A stretch of DNA of 64,000 nucleotides from Henckelia pumila (Eukaryota; Streptophyta; Magnoliopsida; Lamiales; Gesneriaceae): positions 135,812,375 through 135,876,374 of the forward strand of contig NC_133121.1 in assembly GCF_033568475.1 (NCBI RefSeq). Direction: 5' to 3'. Below, piece after piece: positions 1 to 10,452 of the stretch (position 1 is its first letter; each line of letters begins with the position of its first letter). A program made the position numbers and the translations under genes. The notes beneath the pieces are model-generated. The model saw only the letters and a list, made by a program, of their open reading frames with translations, had not been told where the DNA came from and searched no databases.

Positions 1-134
1 TCTTACCCTTCATGCTTTACTAAGAAGAGAGTTCATATCATAAGAATAAGTCGCGAGATTTGGATTTCCCACATACTGAACACATTTCAAAGGAGATCAA
101 ACCACAAGAATTTATAACTGGAAGTGGTTTACAC

Positions 135-3100
135 CTGGCGAAGAAGATCCATGGTTATTTCTGTTCCATGAAGATCCAGAGTCGAAAGCTGCAGACACAT
201 TCTGAAAAGGTTGCTGGGTAGGGACTTCATTCCATTGTTACTGAGATACAATGCCTTCACAGAAGTTAGCACAAAAAGCAATTAAACAACCAAAAATGAA
301 GTCTTTCACAGTTCAAAGTTTCTAGAAACAAATGTCAGACCTTCAGACTCTTTAAACTTCCAAATGTGTCTGGCAACTCAATCAGGAGATTGCATGAAAG
401 ATCAAACTGCAAGTAAAATTAAACCTGGTGGATCATTGTTTTATACTTTTCAGAAAGCAGATTACTTTTTACCCGAGCATACTGGTCACATAAATCATCT
501 GTCTATCAAAACCAACCAAAAATCCACCAACTAAAATTGGGTTTGGGTAGACAATGACATAATCATCAAGGGTACATTTGGATTTACTTATTTGAATTAT
601 GTCTAAATTAATCAAGAGGATTTCAAATTCACATCCTCTCAATTTGGTATTAATAATTATAGGGAATTCAAATACAATTAGGGATGAAGATGCACAATTT
701 CAAGGGACAAAGGGAAATATCTTATTCTTATCGGACAAAATCATGAATGTTTATGACCAATTTGTGCTTATGCTGATTTGGGGCGGTTGGGTTGAATAAA
801 ACTTGATGAAAATTTTGAAGTGGAAAACATTGGAGTTGCTGGGTATTAGCAACCATTAATATGAGTGTCCATGTACCACAATAACCCATCTATTTTGCCA
901 CCACAATCCACGAGATAATAACAAAAGCAAGCTATAATAGCATCCTGAATCAATAAAAATATAGAAGGGGAAAACAAAATATTGAAGAGGGGACAGTGAG
1001 GGGTCATACTTCAACAAGAGAAACGCACCCTCCTATACTTTGAGGAATATTTTTTAGCCTGCAACAAACAAGATGTATCAATTTGAAGATCAAAGCACAA
1101 ACTCTGTTTCAAACAAGATCAGAGCTCTATTTATCATTTTTTTAAAAAAAAATTATATATCTGATTTGTATTATTACACTATCGCTGGTTATGATCAAAG
1201 AGTTGGAAATTCCTGAGAAAGACAAAAGAAAAAATCAAGGCATGCTTTCTACATAAAAACAGACTAGAGTATCAGAGAAATGCATTTCACAATAGGAAAA
1301 TGCATTTGTAAGAAAGTAAAAATAGCAATTACAGAGAATAGAATCAAGCAACAAGTCGAATTAATTCTTCAAGAAAAACGGTAACAGATATATAGCCGAA
1401 TATCATTCAGTTGATTTTTTGGGCTGCTTACCTATTATTCTCAGCTTTTAAAACCTGAAGCTCTGTCAGAAGACCTATTTCAGATGGGATGCACATCAAC
1501 TGATTGTTTGCAATGTGAAGGTGCCTCAAGCATGTCAAAGCACCAAGTTCAGAAGGCAACAAAGTCAAACTGGGCCAAGGACAACAAATCAAAAACCGTT
1601 AAACAATTAAAACAACCAAACAGATTAATCAGATATTTAAAAAGAATATTTCAACAAGATATTCAACAAATAAATAGCTGAGGAGTCAACAAAAAATCAC
1701 TTTTCTCTAATATGAGAAACCATTCCTGTAATATAATAAACAAATGAAGTTACTGCAACAGTTTCCTGACTTTCCTCCTAGACTCCAAAAAAAAATTATT
1801 TGAACGATATGCTGCAAAAATTAACGGTAATAGAAATACTAAATATTCATGAATTTCTGCTACAGAAAAAGTTTTTTTTAAAAAAAAAAAACATGATGAC
1901 TCACTCCGAATACTGTTGCAGCTGCCTGCTAAATGAAAACCTATCATGAAAACTAATCTACAAAAATGTGGTCACCGCATCAAAAGCAAATTCATTAGGT
2001 AAGCCTCTGGCAAGCTAGTGATTTGCCTGGAAGAACACGTTGTTCAACCAAACGGCAAACTTAATGTCTTTCAAACAAGCAGAGTTATTATCGAGAATGC
2101 CAAAAACTATAAGCAAATAACAGAAGGAATATAAGACAGTTCAAATAATATCTATGGACTATGATGAAGAAATGTCATAGAGCCGGCAGACTGCACATCC
2201 AAGTTTTTGGTTTTACTTTGATTCCTAATTAACTAAAGTAAATATCACAGAGTTCCCCTTCATTGTTGATCTGTTTCACTCCTTCCCCTTCTTTCCATAG
2301 GTTTTACTCTTTCATTATGCTGGATGAGTATTACGATATGTAAATAAATTTTATTCTGGAATTAATGAAATCGATTTCATATCTTCTTAGTTCTTATTTA
2401 TTATCAGAACTGAGAAAAAACTACAGGGGTTTCTCCACCGTAGAGCCGTTGCTTCATAGTATACTGTTTTCTATTTAAGATAAGATAATAACCATAAAAG
2501 AATCAGGACAAGAAACAGAGAAAAAAACAATGAAAAGCACAAAATATAATAGAAATCTACTGATGCAAGCAATCAAGCGTAGAAGAACCAAAATGACTAA
2601 CATAGTACTCTGTGAAACACAGAGAATATGAACACACATACTTGTTTTGGTTCAGTGATAGAACAGTAAGAGACTTCAAAGATGTAATTCCTTCCCACTT
2701 TATAGAGTTGTCCGATAAATGATTTCCACTAAGAAGCAATTTCTACATGAGTGTGAGGAAAAGCATGAGGCAAAGGAACTAGCACAGCCCTTCATAAATT
2801 TATAGCAAGTATTTGAAGGTGAGAGAAGATAAAGTTTTGTTGACCTGTAAAGAGTTTAAGCAGCCAATTGCAATTGGCATCTCATGCAATGAATTGTTGC
2901 TCAAATCAAGGACTCTGGCGGAAGGTTTACAAGTCCATACTTCTTCAGGTATTGTCTTGCATATCACAACAGAAGTGTGAGTTTGCATAAACTGATATAA
3001 GCATGATGCTAAATGAAATGAAGATCGGTTGAGTACTTTATGGTAAACTCACAAAATATTGTGAAGTTACCTTTTGTTTTTTTACAATTTGAAACAGGTG

Positions 3101-4350
3101 AACGAAATTAGCATAGTTTCCAAAGCATGCCGGGGCAGAATTTGCCAGAACTAACCAGGTGAATCCTCTAGTTGTTTAAAAATGATGAACCCTTCAGCAA
3201 ATAGTATTTTATGCCGACTTCAACCAATTGGCTAAATGACTTGCCAAAATTTAAAAGATCCAATCATATGATTTTGATCCCTCCACGCAATGGACAGATT
3301 TGCATTTAATGCTCACCAAATACATCTTTCATCATTTGTCAGGGAAAATTTTCGACAAAATCGACACCGGATGGAGTAATTCAACATTATTCTAGATTAC
3401 ATATCGTCAAGATTTTGACTTAAATCTTCTGAATATGTGGAGAAATTTACCATGGTTGTGTCTCAAAAAAAGATAGATAAAACAATTTATTTATTCATGG
3501 TAAATGCATCCAATGATAATGAACTTGTAAAAATAAACAATCAAGCCAAGATGTCTCTAGTTCCACGTTCAGAATAACATATACGTACCGTGAGACCACA
3601 ATCAGCCAGTGCAATAACCCCAATCGCCTTCCACCGCTCAACCTGGCTCTTTTTGACCGAATCCCCGCTTTTTTCTTTCTTTCTATCAGCTGCATCTGAC
3701 AGCATTCTGAGACTGGGCATCACAACTGCCTCCTTTTTTATCGGACCATCCTGCTCGACAATGACCGACTTAGCATCCATACAGTCAACAAGCCAAGCAA
3801 AACTTCCATTTAACTCGCTCAACACCAATTTGAATCACCAAATTTATCACCATGAAAGAATTATAACCGAACACCTTTTCTTTGTGCATAATTGTTTCTG
3901 AAGATTGAAACTTTAGTAACTCGTTTTTCAAGAAACTTCATCTCCACCACTTTGAGCCGGGGAAAAAAAAAAGGAGCACGGAGGCATCAATTAATACCGT
4001 TATGAGATGCATACCCCTTGGTGAAGTCCCTGGGACGCCATGAGCATGACCTTGGATCCATCAGTGATCTCCGCCGACGCCACGGTCACTTCATCAGACA
4101 AAACTCTTCCTGAACATATGCACAAATACTGAGACCGATCGAATCCAGCTCTCGAATCGACGTTCCACAAACAGATGAAAAGAAATCTAATGCAGCAAAA
4201 GAAATGAATGAAACCTTTGTAGATGAGCTTTTGGCCGCGAGGGAGGACATTGGTGAGCGGCTGAAGGAGAGATTTGAGGTCTTTGATGGTGGATTCTCCG
4301 GCGATTTCCACCGGTATGGATCGGCCACTGAACTTTACATTCACCTTCAT
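135..4350 (-). CDS. Ubiquitin-like domain + leucine-rich-repeat protein (3' end outside window)
   Basis: Nine exons can be joined in frame: 4350-4215, 4109-4015, 3750-3589, 2955-2845, 2742-2642, 1569-1432, 1058-1010, 406-341 and 254-135, all with GT...AG borders. The first two encode a ubiquitin-like fold (start MKVNVKFSG; core LKSLLQPLTNVLPRGQKLIYKG; then KVMLMASQG). The rest encode plant intracellular-type LRRs such as ARVLDLSNNSLHEMPIAIG and LRHLHIANNQLMCIPSEIG. The architecture matches Arabidopsis At2g30105, an LRR and ubiquitin-like protein of about 370 residues; about 310 residues are visible here. The terminal exon is probably left of position 1. An upstream in-frame ATG at 4383 would add 11 residues; 4350 is preferred because the domain starts there. 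There is no signal peptide, so the protein should be cytosolic or nuclear. Its function is not established. Confidence 0.88.
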
Positions 4351-4383
4351 TTTCTGACCACACCGACTGCTTTCACCTTTCAC

Positions 4384-4701
4384 TCTCCTTCAAACAACAC
4401 TGAAGGGTCGGGTCTGAGACAGCTCAAGGGTCGGGCCGACCCATATTATCCGACCCGACCCACTTACTTGGGTAAATATCTTACAATTTTGTGTAACTTG
4501 GCATACCGAGATTAGATGAGTAACGGAAGCACATGAGTCTTTTAAAAAAACCTAATCACGTCCAAGTTTAAAATCTTGTTTGTGTTTATTTCAATATGTT
4601 GGTTGAAGAATATATCATTTTGTACTTTTTTAAAAAATTTTGAAATTTGTCATTACTTATTTATTAATCCAGAATTTAAAATTTAGAGATATAGTTTTTT
4701 G

Positions 4702-4747
<46 letters not shown>
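4384..4747. other. Upstream region of the LRR/ubiquitin-like gene, ending in a TA microsatellite
   Basis: No gene is visible in this 364-bp stretch. It is the remaining native 5' flank of the minus-strand LRR/ubiquitin-like gene. It ends in a (TA)n tract at about 4706-4747, directly abutting the 5' LTR. The same tract resumes after the 3' LTR, so the retrotransposon landed inside a microsatellite. Confidence 0.7.
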
Positions 4748-4749
<2 letters not shown>

Positions 4750-5549
4750 ATACCCCGATGAGGAAATTACCTCAGCTCAAAGACGACCCTAAGATAAAGA
4801 TCAATCCTTAGACAGACAGGATGGTCCAGGAGGTAGGCTCGGGAGATCCGTCAAGCTCCTCCACCACCATCACCCAGCTCGGGAGCTCAGTCAAGCTCCT
4901 CCACACCATCATCCAGTTCGGCTCGGGAGCTCGGGAGCTCAGGACCTCCTTCAAACTCTTCCACCATCATCTCCATCTTAGGTTGGGAGCTCTGGAATTC
5001 ATCTCAGCCCCGATGTCAGTAGGGAGTTAGCTCGGTAGAGGGGTTGGACAACCTTGATGAGCTAGCTAAGATGTTAGGATCAGTGCTCGGGTTGAGTTCA
5101 GGGGTTCAGCAATAGATCACTCATCCCTTTTCCATATGACTCCAGGTAGTATAGCGTCCTCATGATAACAGTTCAGCTCAGATTAAATGTTTGTTATTTC
5201 CTTTGTCAGACAAGATTTGGGCGAGATCTCAGCCTAAATATTCGGGATTGTGATCCCGGGATTCGCGGATTCTTGATAAGGAAGGTAGGCGTTAAATCCG
5301 GAGCTCTCTCCTATAAATACCAGGTTCATTTTCATTATTTGGATCCTAATTTTTCATTCGTGGGCACACACCACTCTCTATATTTTCGCTATCCTAGCAT
5401 CTGACTTGAGCATCGGAGGGGATATGCCGGAACACCTTCCGGCCCCTCTTAACATTCTTGTTAGTGGTTTCAGGTCAGCAGCAGTTCATCTCTTATTTGG
5501 AGGAGTTTCTTCAGCTCGTCCAAGGAGATCACTTTATTGAGGTATATCA
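4748..5549 (+). repeat. 5' LTR
   Basis: This 802-bp direct repeat starts TG and ends CA. It is the same length as the 3' LTR and differs by roughly 16 substitutions with no visible indel. It is rich in AGCTC/GAGCTC motifs. Confidence 0.95.
5312..5319 (+). promoter_or_regulatory. TATA box of the 5' LTR
   Basis: TATAAATA lies 238 bp before the LTR end and is preserved in the 3' LTR at 15881-15888. Genomic RNA would start roughly 30 bp downstream, defining the U3/R border near 5345. Confidence 0.7.
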
Positions 5550-5550
5550 A

Positions 5551-5568
5551 TTGGCGCCGTCTGTGGGA
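5551..5568 (+). other. Primer-binding site (tRNA-complementary)
   Basis: TTGGCGCCGTCTGTGGGA begins one base after the 5' LTR. TGGCGCC pairs with a tRNA 3' end GGCGCCA; plant tRNA-Asp is a candidate, but the match weakens beyond the first nine bases. This position and motif are usual for plant Tat/Athila-type elements. Confidence 0.75.
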
Positions 5569-5589
5569 AAATCGAGCTAAGACGTAGAT

Positions 5590-6951
5590 ATGGCAGGAAG
5601 AGGAAGGGGAAGAGGAAATGTGGCAGATATGACTGTAGATCAGCTAAGCCAGTTCATCACTCAAACGGTGCAAGCGGCCATGGGTCACAATCCACCACCT
5701 CCTCCCGTGGGTCAGCCAAACCCAATGGATGCGGTGTGGGAAGAGATTAGGAGACTAGGTCGGAAAGTAGGAGGTCGGCCTGGGCCTATACAAAGGGAAA
5801 GTCCTTTTGCTCGGGATATTCTAGATGAGGAACTCCCTGCAAATTTTAAGCAGCCCACTTTAGGGGAGTATGACGGGAGCTCAGATCCGGAGGAACACTT
5901 GGGGAGATTTGAAAATGCAGCCTTGTTGCATAGATATTCAGATGCAATTAAATGTCGGGTCTTCCTCACTACTTTGGTAAGGTCAGCCCAGCAATGGTTC
6001 AACCTTTTACAGCCTGGTAGTATTCAGAGTTTCAATGACTTCAGCTCAGCTTTTCTACACCAGTATGCGAGTAGCAAGAAATATTTGAAGACTTCTCTCA
6101 GTTTGTTCAATATGAAGCAATCTGAGGTGGAATCGTTGCGGGAGTATGTTCAGCGCTTCAATACAGCAGCTCTGGAAGTACCTGCTGCCACTGCTGACAC
6201 CTTGGTCAACTCTTTCACTCAAGGGTTGAGAGGAGGGGAGTTTTTCAGATCCTTAGTCAAGAAGCCTCCTTTGACTTATGATGAGCTCCTTAGTAGAGCT
6301 GAGAAGTACGTGAATTTGAAGGATGCACAGAGGCAGAGGAGACAGGAAGGAATGTCTGGGAGTAAACCTAGTGCCAAGGTGGGAACAAAGGCCGAGGGAA
6401 AGACAGAAGGAGGAAGAAAGAGGGTGGCAGAAGAGATGAACAGGGCCAAAGGACCCTACCCCTATGTACCCCTATCGGTGAGCCTGGAGAAGGCAATGCA
6501 AGTATGTGAGGATAGACGAGCACTTGTGAGGCCCCGCAATGCTGAGAAAGGCCCGCGGTTACCGCCATCTGACAAGTTTTGCGATTTTCATCAGGAGTAT
6601 GGGCATATCACCAATGATTGTCAGAGGCTAGGTGAGGAGGTTCAAAGGATCATGTATGATAACCCTCGAATCAGAGCTGAGCTAACTCGAAGAGCAAATC
6701 CTCCTCGCCAAGGCCGAGCTCCCCAATGGAGGAATCAACGGAATGAAGATAGAGAGAATCAAGGTGATCATCAGGGAAGAGCTCCTCCAAACGGTCGAGG
6801 AGATAGGGTGCAACAGATTGCAAATCATCCCGATCGGGGTGTTATCCATATGATCTCCGGTGGTAGTACGGATGGAGATTCGGGAAGGGCTCGCAAAGCT
6901 CACGGGCGTAGGTTGGAAAATTTTGAGGTAAGTTCTCAGCTGTCCCACTGA
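5590..6951 (+). CDS. gag: Retrotransposon gag (nucleocapsid precursor)
   Basis: A 453-residue ORF starts at an ATG 40 bp after the LTR. The N terminus is Arg/Gly-rich (MAGRGRGRGN), followed by a proline run. The central part (about residues 89-235, from PTLGEYDGSSDP through FENAALLHRY to QQWFNLLQPGSI) resembles the retrotransposon gag domain. A basic region follows, then a degenerate zinc knuckle, CDFHQEYGHITNDC, the C-x2-H...GH...DC form usual in Tat/Athila gag. The ORF ends at a TGA (6949-6951) that overlaps the start of the open pol frame, which lies +1 relative to gag. The product would package element RNA in cytoplasmic particles. Gag itself looks intact. Confidence 0.92.
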   Translation: MAGRGRGRGNVADMTVDQLSQFITQTVQAAMGHNPPPPPVGQPNPMDAVWEEIRRLGRKVGGRPGPIQRESPFARDILDEELPANFKQPTLGEYDGSSDPEEHLGRFENAALLHRYSDAIKCRVFLTTLVRSAQQWFNLLQPGSIQSFNDFSSAFLHQYASSKKYLKTSLSLFNMKQSEVESLREYVQRFNTAALEVPAATADTLVNSFTQGLRGGEFFRSLVKKPPLTYDELLSRAEKYVNLKDAQRQRRQEGMSGSKPSAKVGTKAEGKTEGGRKRVAEEMNRAKGPYPYVPLSVSLEKAMQVCEDRRALVRPRNAEKGPRLPPSDKFCDFHQEYGHITNDCQRLGEEVQRIMYDNPRIRAELTRRANPPRQGRAPQWRNQRNEDRENQGDHQGRAPPNGRGDRVQQIANHPDRGVIHMISGGSTDGDSGRARKAHGRRLENFEVSSQLSH

Positions 6952-8662
6952 CCCGAACATCAGTTTCGGAAGGGAAGATTTAAAGGATGTGGTGTTACCT
7001 CATAATGATCCCCTACTGGTCACCTTGACCATAGCCAATTATGACGTGGCTCGTATCTTTGTGGATACTGGGAGCTCATCAAACATTATCTTTAAAGAAA
7101 CTCTGGACCAAATGAAATTGGAAGGATTTGAATTGGATCCAATCACCACAGAGTTGTATGGGTTCACGGGTCATGCTCTGCAACCATTGGGACAGATAGT
7201 GCTCCCCTTGTCTCTTGGGAGTGGAGAGCAGAGAGTAACCAAAGATCTGAGCCCATCAGTGAAGCAAAATTTGGTTGGTTGCTTAAGGAAGAACAAAGAT
7301 GTTTTTGCTTGGTCTGTATCGGAGCTCACAGGGGTCAGTGCAGAAATTATGGTTCATCGATTAAATATTCTTGCGGGAGTAAGACCGATAAAACAGAAGA
7401 AGAGACACTTTGGTCCAGACAAGGATAAGGTCATTAAAAAAGAGGTAGAGGAACTTCTTAAGGCAGGACACATTAGGGAAGTGCAATTCCCTACCTGGTT
7501 ATCCAATGTGGTCCTTGTCCCTAAGAGTTCAGGCAAGTGGAGGATGTGTGTTGATTTCAGGGACCTAAATAAGGCCTGCCCAAAGGATTTCTATTCTCTG
7601 CCTCGAATTGATCAATTGGTTGATTCAACGGCAGGTCATCAGTACTTATGCTTCATGGATGCATATCAGGGGTATCATCAAATTCCTCTGGTGGAGGAAG
7701 ATCAGGACAAAGTAAGTTTCACCACCTCTCATGGAACTTTTTGTTACAGAGTGATGCCTTTTGGTTTGAAGAATGCAGGGGCCACTTATCAAAGACTCAT
7801 GGACAGAGTGTTTGCCTCCCAAATTGGCAGAAATGTGAAAGTTTATGTAGATGATATTCTGGTAAAGTTTCAGGATGATGTGGGGTTGCTGGCCGACCTA
7901 GAGGAGACTTTCTCGACTCTGAGGGCTTATCAGGTGAAGCTTAATCCGGAGAAGTGTGTATTCGGAGTCAGGGGAGGTAAGTTTTTGGAGTATATGGTTA
8001 CTGAGAGGGGCATAGAGGCCAATCCTGAGAAGGTGCAGGCTATTCGATCCATGTCTGCTCCCCGTAACTTGCAAGAAGTTCAAAGGTTGGCAGGAAGGAT
8101 TGCAGCCTTGTCTCGATTTATATCAAGATCAGCCCATAGAAGCTTACCTTTCTTCAAGGTGCTTCGCAAAGCCAAGAAGTTTGAATGGGATGATGAATGC
8201 GGGAAGGCATTTGATGACTTAAAAAGTTACTTAGTTGAGCTCCCTGTGTTGGCTAAGGCAATTCCTGGTGAACCCTTGTACATCTACTTATCAGCTTTGG
8301 AAGGGGCCATTAGCTCAGTACTTATTAGGCAGGAGAGAACAGCTCAACACCCTATCTATTTCTTCTCGCATGCTCTTAAGGGTGCAGAACTTCGGTATTC
8401 AGAGGTGGAAAAGTTAGCATTAGCCTTGGTTATGACAGCAAGGAAGCTCAGACCTTACTTTCTATCACATCCTATTATGGTGCTAACCAACAGCCATATT
8501 GGGAGGATATTAACTCGAGTTGATATTTCGGGAAGGTTGGTAAAGTGGACTACGGAGCTCAGTGAGTATGATATCCAGTATGCACCAAGGACGGCCGTTA
8601 AGGCCCAGGCGTTAGCTGATTTTCTTGCCGAAACGAGACATATGAAAGCAGAGGATTTGTGA
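6932..8662 (+). pseudogene. pol: pol part 1: partial aspartic protease, reverse transcriptase, RT-linked RNase H
   Basis: The frame is open from 6932; no ATG is needed because it would be reached from gag. It runs through LKDVVLPHNDPLL, the protease motif FVDTGSSSN (D of DTG at about 7064), then reverse transcriptase with VDFRDLNKACPKD, FMDAYQGYHQI, MPFGLKNAGATYQ and the catalytic YVDD. The RT-linked RNase H remnant follows (PIYFFSHALKGAELRYSEVEK). Two faults are visible. Around 7243/7244 the protein jumps from the protease body to DLSPSVKQNL just before RT, leaving out the C-terminal protease half and spacer that relatives carry. The frame also stops at TGA 8660-8662 although homology continues directly beyond it. 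It is scored as a pseudogene because polyprotein processing should fail. Confidence 0.9.
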
Positions 8663-10348
8663 AAAGTATACGTTGACGGCTCTTCTAATAGTGAAGGATG
8701 TGGGGTGGGGGTGTTTTTGATCTCCCCTCGTGGAGATGAGATCAGATTGGCAGTTAGGTTGGATTTTCGAGCTTCTAATAACGAAGCAGAGTATGAGGCT
8801 GTGTTGATTGGCCTCCGAGCAGCTAAGCAAGCTGGGGCAGCTCGGGTGCACCTCTACTCTGATTCACAGTTAGTAGCCCAGCAGGTGAATGAAACATATG
8901 AAGTCAGGAATGAAAAGCTGAAGGAATATATGAGGACGATAGAGGAAGCTAAGGGTTTCTTTGATGAGGTATTGTTTGAACAAATCCCGAGGGAGGGCAA
9001 TGAAAAAGCAGATTATCTCGCCAAGATGGCTAGTTCACTTCATAGCTGGAAGACCAGGGAAGTTGTTGTGCAAGTGGAATTGACACCCTCTACTGAGCTC
9101 GCGCCATTAGCTCAGGAAGAGAGTGACTGGAGAAAGGAACTCTTGGATTACATAGAGAAGGGTGAGTTACCAAAGGATCCGAAGAAGGCATATCGGTTGA
9201 AACAGAGGAGTCTCCGCTTTGTGATGATGGAGGGAGTTCTTTATAAGAGGTCATTTACCGGACCTCTTCTCAAGTGTTTAGGCCCCAAGGAAGCTCATTA
9301 TGTCCTAAAGGAGATACACAAGGGGTGTTGTGGTGATCATTTAGGGTCTTATTCTCTAGCCCGTAAGGTTCTCTTGGCAGGATATTTTTGGCCCACTATT
9401 ATGAAAGATGCCATAACTTTGGTGACTTCTTGTGATAGTTATCAAAGACATAGTAAACTTCAGCACCAACCAGCAGCGTTAATGAAAGGGATAGTAGCAG
9501 CATGTCCTTTCGATCAATGGGGAATTGATATTGTGGGTCCTTTCCCTCCAGCCCCAGCTCAAAAGAAATTCTTGTTGGTTGCCATTGATTACTTCTCTAA
9601 ATGGGTTGAGGCAGAGGCTTTAGCTAGAATTACTGAAGGGGAAGTCTTGAAATTTCTGTGGAAGAATATTGTGTGCAGATTTGGAGTACCACGTAAGCTC
9701 ATATCTGACAATGGGAGGCAGTTTCAAGGGGCTCGAGTGCAAGCTTGGTGTAAAGAAATGAAAATTCAGCAACACTTCACATCTGTCCATTATCCTCAGA
9801 GTAATGGTCAGGTGGAGGTGACTAATAGGTCTTTGGTGCAAAGCTTGAAGACGCGTTTAGGCCAAGCCCAGGGAAATTGGGTGGAAGAGCTCCCTAGTGT
9901 GTTATGGTCATATCGTACCACACCAAGAATTGGAACCGGAGAGACTCCATTTAGTATGGTGTATGGAAATGAGGCCGTCCTGCCAGTAGAAATTGGAGAG
10001 GAGTCGGCTCGGATCATTTTCTATGATGAAGAAAATGAAAAGAGAAGGAGGGAAGACTTAGACTTTTTGGGTGAAAAGAGGGAAGCTGCTGCTATCAGGA
10101 TGGAGGCATACAAGAACAGGATAGCTCGGTCCTATAATCGTCGGGTGCGCAGGAAGGATTTCCAGGTAGGAGATTTGGTGCTGAGAAAAGTTCAGGAGGT
10201 GGCTGTAGGGAAGCTCGACCCTAAATGGAAAGGACCATACAAGGTGGTGATGAGGCTCAGTTCGGATGCTTACTACTTGGAGGATTCAAAAGGAAAGATG
10301 TTGAAGAGACCTTGGAGCGCTTACAATTTACGCAAATATTATTCTTAA
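8663..10348 (+). pseudogene. pol: pol part 2: second (archaeal-type) RNase H and integrase
   Basis: This stretch is in the same frame as pol part 1, directly after its TGA, and is open to a stop at 10346-10348. It begins KVYVDGSSNSEG and contains a complete additional RNase H with acidic residues in YVDGS, NEAEYEA, YSDSQ and NEKADYLA. Integrase follows: zinc region EAHYVLKEIH...TSCDSYQ, then the D,D,E core in GIDIVGPF, KLISDNGRQF and GQVEVTNRSL. The second zinc cysteine is tyrosine (TAT at 9440-9442). The C-terminal part (VGDLVLRKVQE...KWKGPY) is the usual chromodomain-less tail. No start codon is needed; the piece is cut off from part 1 by one nonsense codon. Confidence 0.9.
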
Positions 10349-10452
10349 ATGTTGCAAGTTCAATTTTCCTTTAAGTTGTAATTTGTACAAGCTACTTTCT
10401 ACGTTTATCTATAAGCAGTTATTTTTTCAGAAATATTGATGTAAATGTGTCT
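10349..10452 (+). other. Spacer between pol and the 45-bp array
   Basis: AT-rich noncoding DNA of about 100 bp after the pol stop. No motif is recognised. Confidence 0.6.

Noticed and set aside
1-134. Last exon of the LRR/ubiquitin-like gene within 1-134
   Set aside because: A frame continuing past 135 meets a stop within 20 codons without a good acceptor or family match, so the true terminal exon is probably outside the window.
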